NCBI GenBank assembly: GCA_008373205.1
Contig: RQOS01000028.1
Location: 1-37,059 of the forward strand
DNA: 37,059 nucleotides
Reading direction: 5' to 3'
Source: SAR202 cluster bacterium
GTDB taxonomy: Bacteria; Chloroflexota; Dehalococcoidia; Lucifugimonadales; Lucifugimonadaceae
Below the pieces are notes generated by a model that saw only the letters and a program-made list of their open reading frames with translations, was not told where the DNA came from and searched no databases. A program made the position numbers and the translations under genes. Shown here piece after piece: positions 18,545-26,910 of the stretch (position 1 is its first letter; each line of letters starts with the position of its first letter).

Positions 18545-20218
18545 TTACTTTACTATTTTCCCGCCAGTTATACTTTCGTCATTATAGTATCTGCTAAATC
18601 TTCCTTCTTGTTGTGTAATCACCTCAATAAGAGCACTTTGCCCGTCATTATTTGTTTTTTGTGCATCTTTAATAGCTGGAACTATTTCTTCAGGTTTTTC
18701 AACATAGATTCCTTTAGCTCCTAGACCCTCAGCAATTGTAGTATAGGAACCTGTATTATTTCCTGCTCCGTATCTTTCCATAGCTATAGGCATGTGGTGG
18801 TCATAACCACCCATAGTACTGTTGTTCAATAGTATAGTTGTAATTGGGCTTCCAGATCTAACTGAAGTTTCTAAATCTAAACCAGAAAGACCAAAGGCTG
18901 TGTCTCCCATAAAATTAACACAAAATTTCTCTGGGTGAGCTATTTTAGCACCGATTACTAGAGGTAACCCATATCCTAAATGAGTAGATTTACCCCATCC
19001 AATGTAGCTATTTGGAACAGTTGCTGGATAGAACGGCATAATTTGATCTCTAGGATGACCAGCATCATGTGTCATTATTGTATTTTCATGGTCAACTGCA
19101 TTATTAATTTCAGTTATCAATCTATATGGATTTATAGGAACATCATTAGAATTTAATAGCGGAGCCCAATCTGCTTCCCATTCCTGTTTTACCTGTGCAA
19201 TTGATTCTACAGTTTTTGTATCCTTAGTTCTTGAATCGCCATAATTTCCTTTTGCTTCATCAATTAGCATTCTTAGAGTAGACTTTACATCTCCTAATAG
19301 TCCAATTTCAGTTGAATATTCTTTATCAATATCTTCAACATTATTTGTATTATGTATTATAAATTTTCCTTCAGGTATATCTATTCCAAATGTAGTTTTT
19401 GAAAAACTAGCACCTAAACCTATAAGTACATCAGAATCCTTTAGCCATGACCATACAGCTTTAGGAGCAGTTCTATTTGCAGCTCCTAATGATAGTGGAT
19501 GACGTTCATCAAAAGCAGATTTCCCTGGCATTGTTGTAATAACAGGAATTTGCATGATTTCTGCAAATTCTTTTAGTTCTTCAGTAGCTGCACCATATAA
19601 GACTCCTTGGCCTGCCCAAATTACAGGATTTTTTGCATTTCCAAGAGCCTTAATCGCATCCTTAACATCTGAAAGACTTGGAGAAGTCACAATAGCATTA
19701 GGACTAGAATAATCATCTGTATTATCTACTTCTCCTGCCATAGCATCGCTTCTCATTTCAAGAAGCACTGGTCCAGGTCGACCATTTTTTAATGCCGACA
19801 TAGCTCTTCTCATTTGAGTAGAAATTTCAGAGCTCTTTGTTATTGATGAATGCCATTTAGTTATATGAGCAAAGTTAGTTTGAGGATCAAAATTTGGTTT
19901 TACTTCTGCTACATTTGCAGGGGACCCAGCTGGAAGATATAGAACAGGAACAGCTTCAGCCCATGCTTGTGCAAATCCTCCAAAAGAATTTTCTATTCCA
20001 GGTCCTCCCTGAGAACAAAAAACACCTCTTTTACCTTCCTTGGCTAACATTCTTGCGTATCCATCTGCAGCCATTATTCCACCACGTTCTTGCCTAAACA
20101 CTATAGGTCTTAATCCACCTTTACCAGCAGCTTCAATTAATGGGTTAGCTGGAAAACATGCTATCCATTCAAATCCTTCTTTTTTTAATATATCTACAAC
20201 AGCGTCATAACCATTCAT
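18545..20218 (-). CDS. Thiamine-pyrophosphate enzyme, acetolactate synthase/benzoylformate decarboxylase-like
   Basis: A 557-residue three-domain TPP enzyme. The N-terminal PYR domain has the activating glutamate E44 in FRQERGGIMAADGYAR and QGGPGIENSFGG; the central domain has NPVIWAGQGVLY; the C-terminal PP domain has the TPP/Mg motif starting NFMGDTAFGLSGLDLET and ending near LLNNSTMGG. It resembles acetolactate-synthase-like decarboxylases or ligases rather than IlvB proper, because it lacks an IlvH partner and sits with catabolic genes. GGAG lies 8 nt before ATG 20218. It starts the operon with the dehydratase and D-aminoacylase, so it may act on a 2-keto acid made by them, but the substrate is unknown. 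Confidence 0.83.
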   Translation of the reverse strand: MNGYDAVVDILKKEGFEWIACFPANPLIEAAGKGGLRPIVFRQERGGIMAADGYARMLAKEGKRGVFCSQGGPGIENSFGGFAQAWAEAVPVLYLPAGSPANVAEVKPNFDPQTNFAHITKWHSSITKSSEISTQMRRAMSALKNGRPGPVLLEMRSDAMAGEVDNTDDYSSPNAIVTSPSLSDVKDAIKALGNAKNPVIWAGQGVLYGAATEELKEFAEIMQIPVITTMPGKSAFDERHPLSLGAANRTAPKAVWSWLKDSDVLIGLGASFSKTTFGIDIPEGKFIIHNTNNVEDIDKEYSTEIGLLGDVKSTLRMLIDEAKGNYGDSRTKDTKTVESIAQVKQEWEADWAPLLNSNDVPINPYRLITEINNAVDHENTIMTHDAGHPRDQIMPFYPATVPNSYIGWGKSTHLGYGLPLVIGAKIAHPEKFCVNFMGDTAFGLSGLDLETSVRSGSPITTILLNNSTMGGYDHHMPIAMERYGAGNNTGSYTTIAEGLGAKGIYVEKPEEIVPAIKDAQKTNNDGQSALIEVITQQEGRFSRYYNDESITGGKIVK

Positions 20219-20296
20219 TTTTTATCTCCAAATTATTATCTATCAATTTTTTTTAAAATAACCTTATTTTAATAATAAATATATATTCAAAAATGC

Positions 20297-20319
20297 CTTA
20301 AATACGTTTTAAGTTGAAC
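20297..20319. promoter_or_regulatory. Inverted repeat next to a -35-like box upstream of the first ftsZ
   Basis: CTTAAA (20297-20302) and TTTAAG (20308-20313) form perfect 6-bp arms around TACGT, immediately followed by TTGAAC (20314-20319), a -35-like hexamer for the plus strand. No convincing -10 is at the ideal distance. It lies in the 188-nt divergent spacer between the TPP-enzyme operon and ftsZ, so it could be an operator for either. Low confidence. Confidence 0.3.
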
Positions 20320-20406
20320 GTTAACAAATTCTTTATTTATTTTAGATTTAAATATCAAGTAAAAATTTTTTTAATATTTAATAAATAAACATTAGGGGAA
20401 ATTACA

Positions 20407-21486
20407 ATGGTGCAAGAAAGATTAATTGGTTTTGGTACTGCTAACATCAAAGTTTTTGGTGTTGGAGGTGGTGGAGGAAATGCAATAAGTAGAATGTATA
20501 AGGATACGATTCCTGGGATTCAATTTGTCGCAGTCAATACTGATAACCAAGCCTTAGAGAATTCTATTATTCCAGAAAAAATTAGAATTGGAGATAGAAT
20601 CGCTAGAGGTATGGGTGTTGGAGGAGATCCAAGTAGAGGAAAACAATCTGCTGAAGAGAGTAGATCTGAAATTAAGGAATACTTGAGTAATGCAGATATG
20701 GTATTCATTGCTGCTGGAATGGGAGGTGGTTCAGGAACTGGAGCTGCTCCTGTAATAGCAGAAATTGCAAAAAGTTCAGGAGCTCTTACTATTGGAGTAG
20801 TAACTAAGCCTTTTGGTTTTGAAGGTACTCAAAGACTGGATGCTGCACTTGAAGGTATAGAAAATATTAAGAAATATGTTGATACTTTAATTGTTGTACC
20901 CAACGACAGATTGCTTCAAACTGAGGATAATTTATCTATGTCAGCTGCATTTAATTTAGCAGATGATGTACTTAAGGTGGGTATTCAATCGATAGCTGAG
21001 CTTATTTTAGTTCCTGGAGAAATAAACTTAGACTTTGCAGATGTAAAAACTATTATGGAAAATGCAGGCCCAGCATGGATGGGAATAGGTGAAAGTGATG
21101 GGGAAAACAGATCTGTAGAAGCAGCTGAAAGAGCAGTATCTTCGCCTCTACTTGAAATGCCAATTGATGGCGCAAAGGGAGTTATATTTAATGTTTCGGG
21201 AGGTCAAGATATAACACTAGATGAGGTTACTTCCGCATCAGAAGTAATAAAATCTAGAGTACATCCGGATGCTAATATAATATTTGGTAGTGTTACCAAC
21301 CCTAAATTAAATGGGAAAATAAAAATAACAGTAATAGCTACAGGATTTCCTGTACTTGTTGATGATGATTTTATTGACAGAAATATTAAGCAAGAAGGTG
21401 TTAGTATTGATGATCTTGAAGTACCACCTTTCCTTAGGAAACATCCTGGTGCATTAAGAAGACTTCGATCAGGAACTTTAGAATAA
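20407..21486 (+). CDS. ftsZ: Cell division GTPase FtsZ, copy 1 (short linker, extended C-terminus)
   Basis: A 359-residue tubulin-like GTPase. The N-terminal glycine loop is GVGGGGGNAISRMY, the tubulin signature is GGGSGTGAAPVIA, and the T7 loop NLDFADVKTIME is present, so GTP hydrolysis should be intact. After the core, the linker is only about 15 residues, then a C-terminal peptide DDLEVPPFLRK (the FtsA/SepF-binding consensus) followed by a basic extra tail HPGALRRLRSGTLE that canonical FtsZ lacks. Its own AGGGGA ribosome site precedes ATG 20407. It is not next to ftsA, unlike the second copy at 32119-33195. Its stop codon abuts that of the next, convergent gene. Confidence 0.93.
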   Translation: MVQERLIGFGTANIKVFGVGGGGGNAISRMYKDTIPGIQFVAVNTDNQALENSIIPEKIRIGDRIARGMGVGGDPSRGKQSAEESRSEIKEYLSNADMVFIAAGMGGGSGTGAAPVIAEIAKSSGALTIGVVTKPFGFEGTQRLDAALEGIENIKKYVDTLIVVPNDRLLQTEDNLSMSAAFNLADDVLKVGIQSIAELILVPGEINLDFADVKTIMENAGPAWMGIGESDGENRSVEAAERAVSSPLLEMPIDGAKGVIFNVSGGQDITLDEVTSASEVIKSRVHPDANIIFGSVTNPKLNGKIKITVIATGFPVLVDDDFIDRNIKQEGVSIDDLEVPPFLRKHPGALRRLRSGTLE

Positions 21487-21960
21487 TTAAGATTTTTTAT
21501 TAGGAAGATCGTCAAGTACTTTATTCAAATTTGAAGTATGTCCATTGTATATAGGATCAGAAATCACTTTGAATGCATTTGATACTTTTTCAATATGATT
21601 CGAATCGATTGAAATCATATTATATTCAAATTGTCTAATAATTTTTTTTACTTTGTTAATGTTTGATTTTGACAAAGACGTAGATCGTATTCTGTTCTCA
21701 TTCATGCCTAAATCATGTATTAGTATTAATTTTACTAACTCATTATTTTTATTAACATTCAAAATATCTTTGAGAGTTTTATATATAGAATTGCAATGAG
21801 TTATATAGCAAATTTCATCTTCTTGAAAGATAGATATTATTCCATTTCTATCTCCTAAAAACCATACATTGTCTTCTAAAAGTTTGTATCTTTGATTATT
21901 TATTAGTCTTAAGTAATCATTCTTCCAACTCTTCAAATGTGATTCTGTAAATTGATTCAT
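21487..21960 (-). CDS. Hypothetical protein, possible degenerate GIY-YIG domain
   Basis: A 157-residue protein not recognised with confidence. Its layout resembles small GIY-YIG nucleases: NGIISIFQEDEICYITHCNS (around residues 39-58) sits where GIY...YIG is expected, and DPIYNG near the end resembles the LKPxYN tail of such proteins. The key residues are altered (GII for GIY at 40-42, YIT for YIG at 52-54, Lys where the catalytic Arg is expected), so if related it is probably inactive as a nuclease. There is no Shine-Dalgarno directly before ATG 21960. It converges on ftsZ copy 1 with zero spacing. It may equally be an unrelated lineage-specific protein. Confidence 0.55.
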   Translation of the reverse strand: MNQFTESHLKSWKNDYLRLINNQRYKLLEDNVWFLGDRNGIISIFQEDEICYITHCNSIYKTLKDILNVNKNNELVKLILIHDLGMNENRIRSTSLSKSNINKVKKIIRQFEYNMISIDSNHIEKVSNAFKVISDPIYNGHTSNLNKVLDDLPNKKS

Positions 21961-21994
21961 TGTTGCATACTAATAGGAAAAAGTTGTGATTTTT

Positions 21995-22000
21995 TATAAT
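21995..22000 (+). promoter_or_regulatory. -10 box 8 nt before the CinA-like gene (leaderless promoter)
   Basis: A perfect TATAAT at 21995-22000 ends 8 nt before ATG 22009, and no Shine-Dalgarno is present. Transcription starting 6-8 nt after the box would begin at or next to the start codon. No good -35 is seen. Confidence 0.45.
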
Positions 22001-22008
22001 ATTATATT

Positions 22009-22566
22009 ATGGATAAAGAAATCACCAATATCATTAACCAAATACATTCTAATCCTGAGATCAAGGGTTCACTAGTTGTTACTGGTTGTGGCTCAAATTC
22101 GTTGTCTTGGCTATTATCTGTTGCAGGTGCATCTAAAACTATACTAACTACTTATGTCCCTTACTCTAAAAAATCATTAGAAGTTTTTTTAGGCAAACAG
22201 CTCGCAAATCATGTTAGTGAACAAGAATCTATAAATATTGCTGATAAAGCATACGAAAATTCTTTAGATCTTATAGAACCTGAAGATAAAATTTCTGTTT
22301 TTGGATTGGGATGTACTGGAGCTATTAGTACTAATAGAATTCGCAAAGGAGAAGATAAAGCTTATATATCAATAAGATCTGAAAATTCTATAACTTCTTA
22401 CTCTATTTTTTTTGATAAAGAACGCAGAGATAGAACCTCAGAAGATATAATTATAAGTAAACAAATTATTAATTCAATTGCATGTTTACATGGTATAGAT
22501 TACGAACTCTCACTAGAATTATTCGACAATGAAAAACTTCAAAGAACACATAAAATCGTTAAGTAA
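22009..22566 (+). CDS. CinA C-terminal-domain-like protein
   Basis: A 185-residue protein with the pattern VVTGCGSNSLSWLLSVAGASKTIL, VPYSKKSLEVFLG and VFGLGCTGAIS, which matches the CinA C-terminal (PncC, nicotinamide-nucleotide amidase) fold. The usual catalytic details are changed enough (GCGS instead of GGLL-type) that activity is uncertain. In some plants and bacteria a similar domain is fused to a NadD-like nucleotidyltransferase; here the next gene encodes exactly that partner and overlaps by 38 nt, so the pair is a split version of the fusion. Role in NAD metabolism or nucleotide repair is inferred. Confidence 0.65.
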   Translation: MDKEITNIINQIHSNPEIKGSLVVTGCGSNSLSWLLSVAGASKTILTTYVPYSKKSLEVFLGKQLANHVSEQESINIADKAYENSLDLIEPEDKISVFGLGCTGAISTNRIRKGEDKAYISIRSENSITSYSIFFDKERRDRTSEDIIISKQIINSIACLHGIDYELSLELFDNEKLQRTHKIVK

Positions 22567-23134
22567 TGGAAAAATCACTTATTTTATTACAGATTCAAAA
22601 CTAGATATATTTCATGAAAATATTGATAATTCTGTAATCCTTTCTGGGTCATTTAATCCTGTTCATCGTGGCCATGTAAAATTACTTACCTATTCTTCGC
22701 AAATGCTTGATATTGATAAGTACTATGAAATATCTCTTTCAAATGTTGATAAACCTGATATAGATCAAGCTGATTTAATAAAAAGAATAAAAAACTTTCA
22801 TTCAGGAGAAAAAATTATAATCAGCAGAAGTAGTAAATTTACAGATAAATCAGAAATTTATAAAAATTCATATTTTGTTGTTGGTTATGACACAGCTGTT
22901 AGGATTCTAGATGAATCATATTTATCACCGGGAGAATCTTTGGACGACTTATTCAATGTGTTAAGAAAAAACAACTGTAGTTTTATAGTTGCAGGACGCG
23001 TTGATGTTTCAGGCCCAAATTTTGATAATTTAGATATAAAAGATCTAGCATATAGAGATTTTTTTAGAGTTATATCTGAAGAAGAATTTAGAGAAGATAT
23101 TTCCTCAACTGATAAGAGAAGACATAATCTTTGA
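22529..23134 (+). CDS. NadD-like nucleotidyltransferase
   Basis: A 201-residue protein with the cytidylyltransferase motif GSFNPVHRGHVKLL (nucleotide-binding HxGH) and the C-terminal ISSTDKRRH, close to the ISSTxxR motif of nicotinate/nicotinamide mononucleotide adenylyltransferases. It would transfer AMP from ATP to a pyridine nucleotide or similar acceptor; the substrate is not certain because the middle region is divergent. The start at ATG 22529 lies inside the end of the CinA-like gene, in another frame, with no clear ribosome site, so translational coupling is likely. The stop codon lies inside the TTGACA of the umuD promoter. Confidence 0.68.
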   Translation: MKNFKEHIKSLSNGKITYFITDSKLDIFHENIDNSVILSGSFNPVHRGHVKLLTYSSQMLDIDKYYEISLSNVDKPDIDQADLIKRIKNFHSGEKIIISRSSKFTDKSEIYKNSYFVVGYDTAVRILDESYLSPGESLDDLFNVLRKNNCSFIVAGRVDVSGPNFDNLDIKDLAYRDFFRVISEEEFREDISSTDKRRHNL

Positions 23135-23160
23135 CAATTCATACTGTAGATAATTATCAT
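23131..23160 (+). promoter_or_regulatory. umuDC promoter with palindrome over the -10 box
   Basis: TTGACA (23131-23136) and TATCAT (23155-23160) are 18 nt apart. The 10-bp palindrome GATAATTATC (23149-23158) overlaps the -10 box and is a candidate LexA operator, although it is neither an E. coli-type CTGT-N8-ACAG nor a Gram-positive GAAC-N4-GTTC box. Transcription would begin only a few bases before ATG 23170, which has no Shine-Dalgarno. Confidence 0.5.
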
Positions 23161-23169
23161 ATCTGATCT

Positions 23170-23571
23170 ATGGATATTATTATAGAAAAGATTAATTATT
23201 TTGATTCAGGAATATCAGCTGGATTTCCTTCACCTGCTGCAGATTTTTTATCATCTGAATTAAACATACATGACTACATAATAACTAATCCTTCTTCAAC
23301 CTTTTGCGTTAAAGTTTCAGGAGACTCAATGATTGGTGCAGGTATAAACTCTGGGGACATTCTTGTTATAGATAGATCGATTAAGCCTAGTCAAAATCAT
23401 ATAATTTTATGTTCACTAGAAGGCGATTTCTTAATAAAAAGGTTGAGAATAAATAATAAAAAAATATATCTAATTCCGGAAAACCCTCAATATCAAGCTA
23501 TTCTAGTTGATAAATATAAAAATTTTGAAATTTCTGGTGTAGTTATTGCTGCTGTGAAAAAATTTATATGA
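23170..23571 (+). CDS. umuD: UmuD-like S24 peptidase, SOS mutagenesis regulator
   Basis: A 133-residue self-cleaving protein that, once processed, partners UmuC to form a translesion polymerase. The sequence SAGFPSPAADF contains the self-cleavage bond A17-G18, and the catalytic dyad is S53 (SGDSMIGAG) and K90 (GDFLIKRL), all in the positions expected from E. coli UmuD. Cleavage should remove only 17 residues. No lexA or recA is in the window. The stop overlaps the umuC start (ATGA, 23568-23571), so the two subunits are made together. Confidence 0.93.
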   Translation: MDIIIEKINYFDSGISAGFPSPAADFLSSELNIHDYIITNPSSTFCVKVSGDSMIGAGINSGDILVIDRSIKPSQNHIILCSLEGDFLIKRLRINNKKIYLIPENPQYQAILVDKYKNFEISGVVIAAVKKFI

Positions 23572-24818
23572 TTTTTTTAGTTGATTGCAATAATTTTTAT
23601 GTTTCATGTGAAAGAATCTTTAGGCCTGATTTGAAAAATGTACCTGTTGTTGTTTTATCAAATAATGATGGTTGTATTATCTCAAGAAGCAATGAGGCAA
23701 AAAAATTAGGGATTAAGATGGGAGAACCAGTATTTAAGATAAATAAATTTATGAAAGAAAATAATATAAGAGTTTTTTCTTCTAATTTTGAACTGTATGG
23801 TGAAATTTCTAATAGAGTAATGAAATCGTTGAGTAAATTTTCTGATGATCTAGAAATTTATTCTATTGATGAAGCTTTTATGAGTATTAAGTATAGTTCT
23901 GATTATTCTATTATTGCTAAAGAGATTATAAGTAATATAAAAACCGATGTAGGCATACCTGTGTCTGTTGGTGTTTCTAAAACTAAAACTCTTGCTAAAG
24001 TAGCTTCTTCTATAGCAAAAAATATTGATCAAAATTATTCTATTTTAAAAAATGAATTAAGGATATTTCAATCCTTAAGAAATCTTCCTGTCCATGAAAT
24101 ATGGGGAATTGGATATAGATATTCTAAATTTCTTAATAAGAATAAAATATTCACGGCGATTGATCTAGTTAATCGTAATAAAAATTGGATTCTCGGAAAT
24201 ATGAATATAAATGTTTTGAAAACTACTCAAGAATTAAGAGGAGTAGAATGTTTTCCCATCATTAATGTTCCACCTTCTAAAAAAAGTATAACTGTTTCAA
24301 GATCATTCAGAGAAGATATTTTTAATTATTTAGACTTAGAGAAAAGAGTGAATGATTATGCATTCAGGTGTTCAAAAAAACTAAGAGAAGAAAAATTACG
24401 GGCCTATACATTATCTGTTTTTATAGTTACGAATAGATTTAAAAATAATAATAAATCTTATTATTATGGCTTTTTATCAGAAAATTTTTTAGCTTCTACA
24501 AATAATTATATAGATATAGTATCAATGTCTAATAAAATACTAAAAAAAATATTTAGAAGAAATTTAGGTTATAAAAAAGCAGGAGTTATATTGAGTGACT
24601 TAAGTGACATCAATGAATATCAGTCATCTTACCTAAAATTGCCTAGTAAAGCACAAGATTCATTGATGAATTCTATTGATCATATTAATAAAATATTTGG
24701 ATCAAATATGGTGAAACTAGCTTCTCAGAATTTTCATGACTTATCTAATGATTCTAGAAAAAAACTTTCTAAAAAATATATGAGTTCTTGGAAAGATCTA
24801 ATGGATATAAATATTTAA
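23568..24818 (+). CDS. umuC: UmuC, Y-family translesion DNA polymerase (Pol V catalytic subunit)
   Basis: A 416-residue Y-family polymerase. The palm shows the metal-binding aspartates in FLVDCNNFYVSCER and YSIDEAFMS (D and E), with KKLGIKMGEPVFK and GVSKTKTLAKVASSIAK between them; the little-finger region begins near SITVSRSFREDI. Length and order fit UmuC. It overlaps umuD by 4 nt and its own stop overlaps the convergent FIST gene by 4 nt (TTAA). The pair is a standard SOS mutagenesis unit and is not obviously mobile here; its base use is like the neighbours. Confidence 0.94.
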   Translation: MIFLVDCNNFYVSCERIFRPDLKNVPVVVLSNNDGCIISRSNEAKKLGIKMGEPVFKINKFMKENNIRVFSSNFELYGEISNRVMKSLSKFSDDLEIYSIDEAFMSIKYSSDYSIIAKEIISNIKTDVGIPVSVGVSKTKTLAKVASSIAKNIDQNYSILKNELRIFQSLRNLPVHEIWGIGYRYSKFLNKNKIFTAIDLVNRNKNWILGNMNINVLKTTQELRGVECFPIINVPPSKKSITVSRSFREDIFNYLDLEKRVNDYAFRCSKKLREEKLRAYTLSVFIVTNRFKNNNKSYYYGFLSENFLASTNNYIDIVSMSNKILKKIFRRNLGYKKAGVILSDLSDINEYQSSYLKLPSKAQDSLMNSIDHINKIFGSNMVKLASQNFHDLSNDSRKKLSKKYMSSWKDLMDINI

Positions 24819-25999
24819 TTATTCTCTCTAAATATCGCAAAAGAAGAAGTATAGCCGTGTAAATAAGTTCTGTCACCAATAGGACTTATTTCACCATTAG
24901 AGAAAAATCCAGTAATCGGTGAATTATTATCAATAATATTCTTGTATAGATTAATATCATGATGCGATTCACCTAGTAAGTATTTTCCTCTTCCTACACT
25001 TGAAAACATTAATGTAGATTTTATTATTTGATCATCATTAATTTTATATTCAGTTAACATCTTTTTTAGTTCTTCTTGAGCTGCTCCTGAGTCTCTTAGG
25101 TGAAATTGAACTACCTGCCCATCAGTAATTGATTCCCCAATCGTTATAGAACCAGTATCCTTGTCAATAGAAGATATATTTCTGATCATATAAGTTATTT
25201 CATCATCAATATCTCCTAATCTATCCATCAATATACCAATTTGAAGAGCATTATTCATAATACCTTTTTCATCTTCAGGTAGCTCATCATATAATTTTTT
25301 TATTGCTACAATAGGTAAGTCGCTATCAAGTTCATTAATTACGTTGTTATTTGATTGTGTAACAATCATTGGCTCTCCTATAGGTCTGCAACTTTGAGCA
25401 ACTAAGATATCTAATTCAAAATCACCAGATATTACTACTCCTGAGCAACCTTTAGAATATGTTTCTCCATTTACAAATAAAGCATTATCACCAGGTTTAT
25501 TACCTCCAGAAGCTAATGCTCCTATAATTTTAGTATTAGGAAATGCAAAATCTAATCCATCTAAGACATACTCAGTTCTTATAGAGAAAGGATCTGGGAA
25601 TAAAATTATTGTTTTAGGATCATCGTCTAAAACATCTACAGTTTCCTTCCATGCATCAGGTGATTCGTCAGGGTTAGGTAGAATGTCTTGAGTGAAGTGA
25701 AAGGGCTTTAAAGTTACATTTGGTAAGCTAGCCACTGTTAATGAAACACCAGGTAAATACTCAAATTCTTTACCCTCTCCAATAACTCCAGAGCCTGAAC
25801 ATCCTAAAATAAATTCACAATTTATTTTTTCTTTTATTTTTTCAGTAATTTCTTCATACGAAGATGAATGATGAGAAGAGATAAAAACTAAACCTAAATC
25901 AGGTTTATTATTACCTAATTTCTTTGATATTTCTCTAGTTACATCTTCAATGGCTAAATCCAAAGAAGGTGAATTTGAAACAGATGAACACCAATGCAT
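24815..25999 (-). CDS. FIST-domain sensory protein
   Basis: A 394-residue protein with the FIST N and FIST C arrangement: early VFISSHHSSSYEEIT, INCEFILGCSGSGVIGEGKE, then IIGALASGG, a middle FVNGETYSKGCSGVVISGD, and the C-terminal GRGKYLLGESHHDINLY and TGFFSNGEISPIGDRTYLHGYTS (seen as GFFSNGEI). FIST domains bind small ligands, perhaps amino acids, in signal transduction. Here it is a stand-alone gene with no kinase, GGDEF or chemoreceptor domain attached, so its output partner is unknown. AAAGG precedes ATG 25999. It is divergent from birA and convergent with umuC. Confidence 0.85.
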   Translation of the reverse strand: MHWCSSVSNSPSLDLAIEDVTREISKKLGNNKPDLGLVFISSHHSSSYEEITEKIKEKINCEFILGCSGSGVIGEGKEFEYLPGVSLTVASLPNVTLKPFHFTQDILPNPDESPDAWKETVDVLDDDPKTIILFPDPFSIRTEYVLDGLDFAFPNTKIIGALASGGNKPGDNALFVNGETYSKGCSGVVISGDFELDILVAQSCRPIGEPMIVTQSNNNVINELDSDLPIVAIKKLYDELPEDEKGIMNNALQIGILMDRLGDIDDEITYMIRNISSIDKDTGSITIGESITDGQVVQFHLRDSGAAQEELKKMLTEYKINDDQIIKSTLMFSSVGRGKYLLGESHHDINLYKNIIDNNSPITGFFSNGEISPIGDRTYLHGYTSSFAIFRENN

Positions 26000-26162
26000 A
26001 AAATTACCTTTCTTAAGTTATTTGAGGAGTATTTTTCAGTAAAAAAAATACTTTAGAACAAACATAATTCCATCTTACATGATTGAAAAAATAAAAGCCT
26101 AAGAATTTTATTACGAGGTTTTTCGAGTAATTAAAACTTATTAATTTAAATACCATAGATAT

Positions 26163-26909
26163 ATGAATAAAATTTATTTAGGAAAAAAAGTTTATATCTT
26201 TGAAAAAGTGACATCTACCATGGATGTGTCGAAAAGACTTATAAGTAATCAAGTTGATGAAGGAACTGTAGTTGTTTCAAAATTTCAAACCAATGGTAGA
26301 GGTAGTAATAAAAGAGAATGGCATTCAGAAGGAAAGGATGCACTATTTTCACTTATCCTCAAACCTGACGATAAGTATATAAATTTGTTATCTGTACTTA
26401 CAGCTTTTTCAATATCTAAAGTTTTGGAAAAATTTATTGATACTGAAATAAAAATCAAATGGCCAAATGACGTGTTGGTAGGAGGTAAAAAAATTTCTGG
26501 AGTATTAATTGAAAATTACATAAAAGAGGAGAATTATTCTGTTATAGGAATTGGTATAAATGTAAATTCTAATCATAATAGAAATAACTCTTTTATTTAT
26601 CCATCTGTAAGCCTTAAAGAAGTAATAAAAAGAGAAATTTCTACTTATGAATTAATTAATCATATAATTTTGGCATTCGAAAATGACTTAAATGATTATA
26701 TAGCTGGGAAAATTAAAATCTCTGAAATATCGAATAAACTTTTTGGTTTAAATCAAAAACTAACCTTTAGAACCAATTATAAAGCCTTAGATAAAAAAGC
26801 AAAGAATTCTGAATACAAAATAATTAAGTTAAATGATGATGGAACTTTATTAGTTTCAGATAATCAATGCAATAAATTTTCACTAAATGCTTCTGAAATA
26901 GTAATTTAA
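26163..26909 (+). CDS. birA: Biotin-[acetyl-CoA-carboxylase] ligase BirA, without DNA-binding domain
   Basis: A 248-residue enzyme that activates biotin with ATP and attaches it to carboxylase carrier domains. The biotinyl-5'-AMP loop is NGRGSNKREW (usually GRGRxxRxW), followed by IKWPNDVLVGGKKISGVLIE and GIGINVN. A short SH3-like C-terminal domain follows (LNDDGTLLVSD). There is no N-terminal helix-turn-helix, so it is a class I ligase that cannot act as a biotin repressor. No Shine-Dalgarno precedes ATG 26163; a TACCAT box lies 6 nt upstream, so leaderless translation is possible. Confidence 0.92.
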   Translation: MNKIYLGKKVYIFEKVTSTMDVSKRLISNQVDEGTVVVSKFQTNGRGSNKREWHSEGKDALFSLILKPDDKYINLLSVLTAFSISKVLEKFIDTEIKIKWPNDVLVGGKKISGVLIENYIKEENYSVIGIGINVNSNHNRNNSFIYPSVSLKEVIKREISTYELINHIILAFENDLNDYIAGKIKISEISNKLFGLNQKLTFRTNYKALDKKAKNSEYKIIKLNDDGTLLVSDNQCNKFSLNASEIVI

Positions 26910-26910
26910 T

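Noticed and set aside
23140-23160. E. coli-type SOS box (CTGT-N8-ACAG) at umuD
   Set aside because: CTGT occurs at 23144-23147 but the base set eight nt later is ATCA, not ACAG.
26110-26131. Operator for birA or the FIST gene (ATTAC...GTAAT)
   Set aside because: Only five paired bases at each end with an irregular centre; BirA here has no DNA-binding domain to use it.
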